Assembly: GCA_026646885.1 (NCBI GenBank)
Contig: JAPKHK010000004.1
Coordinates: 124,001 to 188,000, forward strand
Reading direction: 5' to 3'
Length of the DNA: 64,000 bases
Origin: Casimicrobiaceae bacterium
GTDB taxonomy: Bacteria > Pseudomonadota > Gammaproteobacteria > Burkholderiales > Casimicrobiaceae
Every line of letters begins with the position of its first letter. The first letter of the stretch is position 1. Of the stretch, positions 60,948-64,000 are shown one piece after another. Under the pieces are notes generated by a model. It saw only the letters and a program-made list of their open reading frames with translations. It did not search any database and was not told where the DNA came from. The translations under genes were made by a program, and so were the position numbers.

Positions 60948-62050
60948 GGAGTTTTCTCACCGCCCTGCTCATCGGCGTCGCGAGTGTGGCGCGAGCCGAA
61001 TTCGGCCCCTTGCCTGCGGTTCCCGTGCCGCTCGACAACCCCATGAGCGCGGCAAAGGTCGAGTTGGGGCGCCTGCTGTTTTTTGATCCACGGCTGTCGG
61101 GCAATGCCTCGACCTCCTGCGCTTCTTGCCATTGGCCCACTTTGGGTTGGGGCGAAAAAAGCGCAGCCTCTCGCGGTTATCCCGGCACCGTGCATTGGCG
61201 CAACGCGCAGACGATTTGGAACGCCGCCTATTACAACCGCCTCTTCTGGGACGGCGCGGCCGCGAGCCTGGAAGCTCAGGCGCAATCCGCCGCAGAAGGC
61301 GCGGTAGCAGGCAATGGTGATCTCGCAATGATGGAAATGCGCCTGCGCCATGTGCCGGAGTACGTAAAGCGCTTTGGTGCCGTTTTTGGCACCGAATGGC
61401 CGCGAATACAACACGCCTGGGCCGCCATCGCCGCCTTCGAAAGAACCCTGGTGAGCGACCCGAAATTAGTGCCTTTCGACCGCTGGCAGGCGGGCGACAC
61501 CCAAGCGCTTTCCCCCGAGGCCCGGCGCGGCTTTGCGCTCTTTGGCGGCAAAGCCGGATGTGTTCGCTGCCACAACGGCCCTTTGTTCAGCGATCAGCAA
61601 TTCCATGCGCTGGGTGTGCCGCGAACCTCCCTGGCCGACAGCAGCGTGCTGCTGCAAATCACCGCCCGCTGGCAGAACCTGCAGCGGGGCGTCACGCGCG
61701 AGCAATACCGCGCCAGCGACGAAGACTTGGGCTTGGAATACGCCACGCGCGATGCGCGCGACCGCGGCAAGTTCCGCACGCCCAGTCTGCGCGAGCTCAA
61801 ACACACCGCGCCCTACATGCACAACGGCGCCTTGGCGACTCTGCGTGAAGTGGTCGACTTCTTCGATCGCGGCGGCGGCACCCGCGCCAACAAAAGCCCG
61901 CTGTTGCAAGCGCTGGGTTTGAGCGAGCAGGAGAAAGCGGATCTGGTCGCGTTTCTCGAAAGCTTGAGTATGGAACACCCGCCCGCGCTCACGCCACCCC
62001 GCCTGCCGCCTTATGCCCCGCTCCCCGAGGAAAAAAGCCATGAGCGATGA
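60944..62050 (+). CDS. Di-heme cytochrome c peroxidase/MauG family protein 2
   Basis: 368 residues. Signal peptide (about 1-18), heme sites C-A-S-C-H (59-63) and C-V-R-C-H (206-210), and the same L-G-R-L-L-F-F-D-P-R-L-S-G and A-P-Y-M-H-N-G elements as its neighbour. The two are paralogues but clearly diverged. The C-terminal tail is Pro-rich and basic. Its last 11 bp overlap the Rieske gene. Same functional alternatives as protein 1. Confidence 0.9.
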   Translation: MRSFLTALLIGVASVARAEFGPLPAVPVPLDNPMSAAKVELGRLLFFDPRLSGNASTSCASCHWPTLGWGEKSAASRGYPGTVHWRNAQTIWNAAYYNRLFWDGAAASLEAQAQSAAEGAVAGNGDLAMMEMRLRHVPEYVKRFGAVFGTEWPRIQHAWAAIAAFERTLVSDPKLVPFDRWQAGDTQALSPEARRGFALFGGKAGCVRCHNGPLFSDQQFHALGVPRTSLADSSVLLQITARWQNLQRGVTREQYRASDEDLGLEYATRDARDRGKFRTPSLRELKHTAPYMHNGALATLREVVDFFDRGGGTRANKSPLLQALGLSEQEKADLVAFLESLSMEHPPALTPPRLPPYAPLPEEKSHER

Positions 62051-62546
62051 AAGAGCTTGCCTGTCGCGCCGCGATTTTTTGCTCCAGGGCAGCCGCCTGG
62101 TGATGCTCGCCGCCGTCGCGGGCCTGCCCGCGCCGCTGCTGGCGCAGCGCGCCGAGTTCAGCGCAGAGCGGCTCTTGCGTCTCGATGAACTGACTTTGGG
62201 CCGGGGCTATTGGTTCGACTATCCGCGCCCGGGATTGGCCAACGTAATGGTGAAGCTCGGTGTGCCGGCGGCCGGCGGCATCGGCCCGGAACAAGACATC
62301 GTCGCGTTCAGCGCCCGCTGCACGCATCTGGGCGGCGACTTGCGCGGCAGCCTGCAAGCCGCGCAGCAGGTGCTAGGCCCCTGCCCCAGGCACCTCACCA
62401 CCTTCGACCTCACCCGCCATGGTGTGGTGATCACCGGCCACGCCACGCAAAGCCTGCCGCAGGTGCTGCTGGATTTACGCGGTGCGGACATTTTCGCCGT
62501 GGGCATGATGGGCCTGGTGTTCGGCGCCGGAGCCAGGCATGGCTGA
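62040..62546 (+). CDS. idrB: Rieske iron-sulfur subunit of a Mo oxidoreductase (AioB/IdrB family)
   Basis: 168 residues from ATG 62040. Twin-arginine signal (L-S-R-R-D-F-L-L-Q-G-S) for folded export. The Rieske [2Fe-2S] site is C-T-H-L-G-G (Cys 94, His 96) and C-P-R-H (Cys 115, His 118). Length and layout match small subunits of arsenite oxidase and iodate reductase. It overlaps the catalytic subunit gene by eight bases. The neighbouring pair of di-heme peroxidases favours the iodate reductase assignment; the sequence alone would fit either. Confidence 0.8.
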   Translation: MSDERACLSRRDFLLQGSRLVMLAAVAGLPAPLLAQRAEFSAERLLRLDELTLGRGYWFDYPRPGLANVMVKLGVPAAGGIGPEQDIVAFSARCTHLGGDLRGSLQAAQQVLGPCPRHLTTFDLTRHGVVITGHATQSLPQVLLDLRGADIFAVGMMGLVFGAGARHG

Positions 62547-64000
62547 ACTCGCGCCTCCCCGGCCGCCCAAAGGCGCCGAACAGTTCACCACCGCCTGCGA
62601 CTATTGCGTGGTGGGTTGCGCTTATCGCGTCTGGCGCTGGCCCGCGCGGGCAGGCGGCGCCGCGGACGACACCGTACCCTGGGCCAATCCGGCGCAACAC
62701 AACCTCATTTCCTGGCAGGGTCGAGCGCATCATGTCCTGGTGCTGCCCGACCCCGAGGCGCAGGCGGTCAACCCGGGGGGGAACCACTCCATGCGCGGCG
62801 GCACCCTGGCGCAGAAGTGTCACAACCCTGCCAACCGCACCCGCGAGCGCCTCGGCACGCCGCTTTTGCGCGTCGCCGGGCAACTGGTGCCGGTGCGCTG
62901 GGATGTTGCCATCGACATCATGGCGCGGGTGTCGCAGCACGTGTTGCGGCACCACGGCGAGCATGCCTGGGGCATCAAGGCCTATTCCTACCAATATTTC
63001 GAAAACACCTACGCCATCACCAAGCTCGCCTTCGATGCCGTGGGCACACCGGCCTTCGCGCCCCACGACAAATGCGCCAACACCAACGACGCCGCCGGAC
63101 TCGATGACGCCGGCCTCGAAGCGTTTGCCCCATCTTACGAAGACTGGGGCGCCTGCGACGTGCTGTTCTGCTCGGGCACCGACCCCTTCGAGACCAAAAG
63201 CACACTATTCACGCAATGGATCATGCACGGCGCCACGCCGAACAAGACCCTGATCTTCGCCACACCGCACCGGACCATGGGCGTGGCCTGGGGCGAGCGC
63301 CAGGGTGGATTGTGGCTGCCGGTGCTGCCCGGCACCGACACCGTGTTGCATAACGCCATCGCACGCATCATCGTGGAGCGCGGCTGGCAGGATCAGGCCT
63401 TCATCGACCGCTGGATCGCTCAGCGCTGGGAAGTCGATCAGGGCCTGGGCCGCGGCACGCGCAACACACCCTGGCAGTGGCGCACCACCTGGGGCACGTT
63501 TCAAAGCGATTGGGCCGACTATCGCGCCTTCGTGCTCGGGCGCGAGGAACACCGCCTGGCTGACGCCGCGCGACTCACTGGCGTAGCGGCGGAGAAAATT
63601 CTGCGCGCCGCCCAACTCCTGGCCGCCCCGCGCGCCGATGGCTCGCGGCCCAAGGCCTCGTTCATGCTGGAAAAAGGCAACTACTGGTCGAACAACTATC
63701 TCAACAGTGCTTCTTTCGCGGCCCTGGGCCTCATCTGCGGCGCGGGCAATCGGCCGGGTCGGGTGATTGGCCGCGGCGGCGGACACCAGCGCGGCATGGT
63801 GAACGCGCCGGGTCATCCGGGCTGGCTATCGCCCGAGAAATACCCCGGGCGGCGCAAGAAACCCTTGAACCTCGACCGCTGGCTGATCGACGGCAAGCTG
63901 CGCTTCGCCTGGGTGTTCGGCACCACTTGGATCGGCGCCATGGCGGCTTCCAAAGAATTGGAACGCGCCATCGCCCAACTCACCATCGGGCAGCCCAAGC
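62539..64000 (+). CDS. idrA: Mo-bisPGD catalytic subunit, arsenite oxidase/iodate reductase family, C-terminus beyond window
   Basis: 487 codons from ATG 62539 to the window edge, no stop. No signal peptide, consistent with export piggy-backed on the Rieske subunit's Tat signal. The N-terminal Fe-S motif is C-x-x-C-x-x-x-C (Cys 20, 23 and 27 in T-T-A-C-D-Y-C-V-V-G-C), and a further Cys 94 lies in A-Q-K-C-H-N-P. D-P-F-E-T-K and C-G-A-G-N-R-P-G-R are typical DMSO-reductase-family cofactor contacts. The R-G-G-G-H-Q-R-G stretch near 440 corresponds to the Arg/His pair at the arsenite site of AioA. Iodate reduction is inferred from gene context. Confidence 0.78.
   Translation, partial: MAELAPPRPPKGAEQFTTACDYCVVGCAYRVWRWPARAGGAADDTVPWANPAQHNLISWQGRAHHVLVLPDPEAQAVNPGGNHSMRGGTLAQKCHNPANRTRERLGTPLLRVAGQLVPVRWDVAIDIMARVSQHVLRHHGEHAWGIKAYSYQYFENTYAITKLAFDAVGTPAFAPHDKCANTNDAAGLDDAGLEAFAPSYEDWGACDVLFCSGTDPFETKSTLFTQWIMHGATPNKTLIFATPHRTMGVAWGERQGGLWLPVLPGTDTVLHNAIARIIVERGWQDQAFIDRWIAQRWEVDQGLGRGTRNTPWQWRTTWGTFQSDWADYRAFVLGREEHRLADAARLTGVAAEKILRAAQLLAAPRADGSRPKASFMLEKGNYWSNNYLNSASFAALGLICGAGNRPGRVIGRGGGHQRGMVNAPGHPGWLSPEKYPGRRKKPLNLDRWLIDGKLRFAWVFGTTWIGAMAASKELERAIAQLTIGQPK

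Noticed and set aside
62040-64000. Plain arsenite oxidase (aioBA)
   Set aside because: Not excluded by sequence, but the operon carries two di-heme peroxidase-family genes and no aioSXR-type genes in view, which fits the iodate reductase arrangement better; kept as the main alternative.

Overview
The window is GC-rich, densely coded DNA with long operons and many start/stop overlaps (ATGA, GTGA, TGATG). The gene content points to a betaproteobacterium with respiratory c-type cytochromes, probably of the Rhodocyclales type: System I cytochrome c maturation, a Ftr/P19 iron uptake operon, bacteriohemerythrins, an aromatic-amine-dehydrogenase (TTQ) cluster and a molybdenum/Rieske oxidoreductase of the arsenite-oxidase family. 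The taxonomic placement is inferred from gene families only. No tRNA, rRNA, phage, transposase or CRISPR array was seen.

Layout. 1-10.3 kb: the start of a PLP aminotransferase (minus), a DUF4124 protein, dtd, then ccmI, a PAS histidine kinase and ccmABCDEFGH. ccmI is split from the rest of the ccm genes, and the 3' end of ccmE is duplicated downstream of itself. 10.3-20.7 kb: housekeeping genes (DUF2784, rhlE, two TPM-domain proteins, pirin, azoR with a divergent LysR regulator, lrgAB, an M1 aminopeptidase). 20.9-27.9 kb: a histidine-degradation operon hutHIG with a DUF2007 gene, a haloacid dehalogenase, alanine dehydrogenase, purU and a YjfB-like protein. 28.0-33.1 kb: a Fur-box-headed iron operon (63-residue leader protein, P19/FtrA, an OprB-like porin, FtrB, FtrC, FtrD). 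33.3-38.9 kb: a diguanylate cyclase-hemerythrin fusion, a free bacteriohemerythrin, an aminotransferase, a Tat-exported 13-cysteine Csp1-type copper storage protein and an IPTL-CTERM surface protein. 39.2-45.5 kb: amine/omega-amino-acid catabolism (permease, semialdehyde dehydrogenase, class III aminotransferase, Tm-1-like protein, HAD). 45.5-46.1 kb: a composite repeat island made of REP-pair (REPIN-like) elements alternating with 33-bp hairpin repeats.

46.2-59.5 kb: an AraC regulator, then a tryptophan-tryptophylquinone amine dehydrogenase cluster (aauB, mauE, mauD, aauA, cytochrome c), a DUF1329 / DUF1302 / MMPL transporter / TerB / Ycf48-like block and an aldehyde dehydrogenase. Together these would oxidise an (aromatic) amine in the periplasm and process the aldehyde. 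59.5-64.0 kb: a tightly overlapping run of a monoheme cytochrome c, two di-heme peroxidase-family proteins, a Tat-exported Rieske subunit and a Mo-bisPGD catalytic subunit cut by the window end. That gene set matches the iodate reductase (Idr) arrangement better than plain arsenite oxidase, and it is the most interesting system here. The ccm operon would supply the heme attachment needed by these cytochromes.
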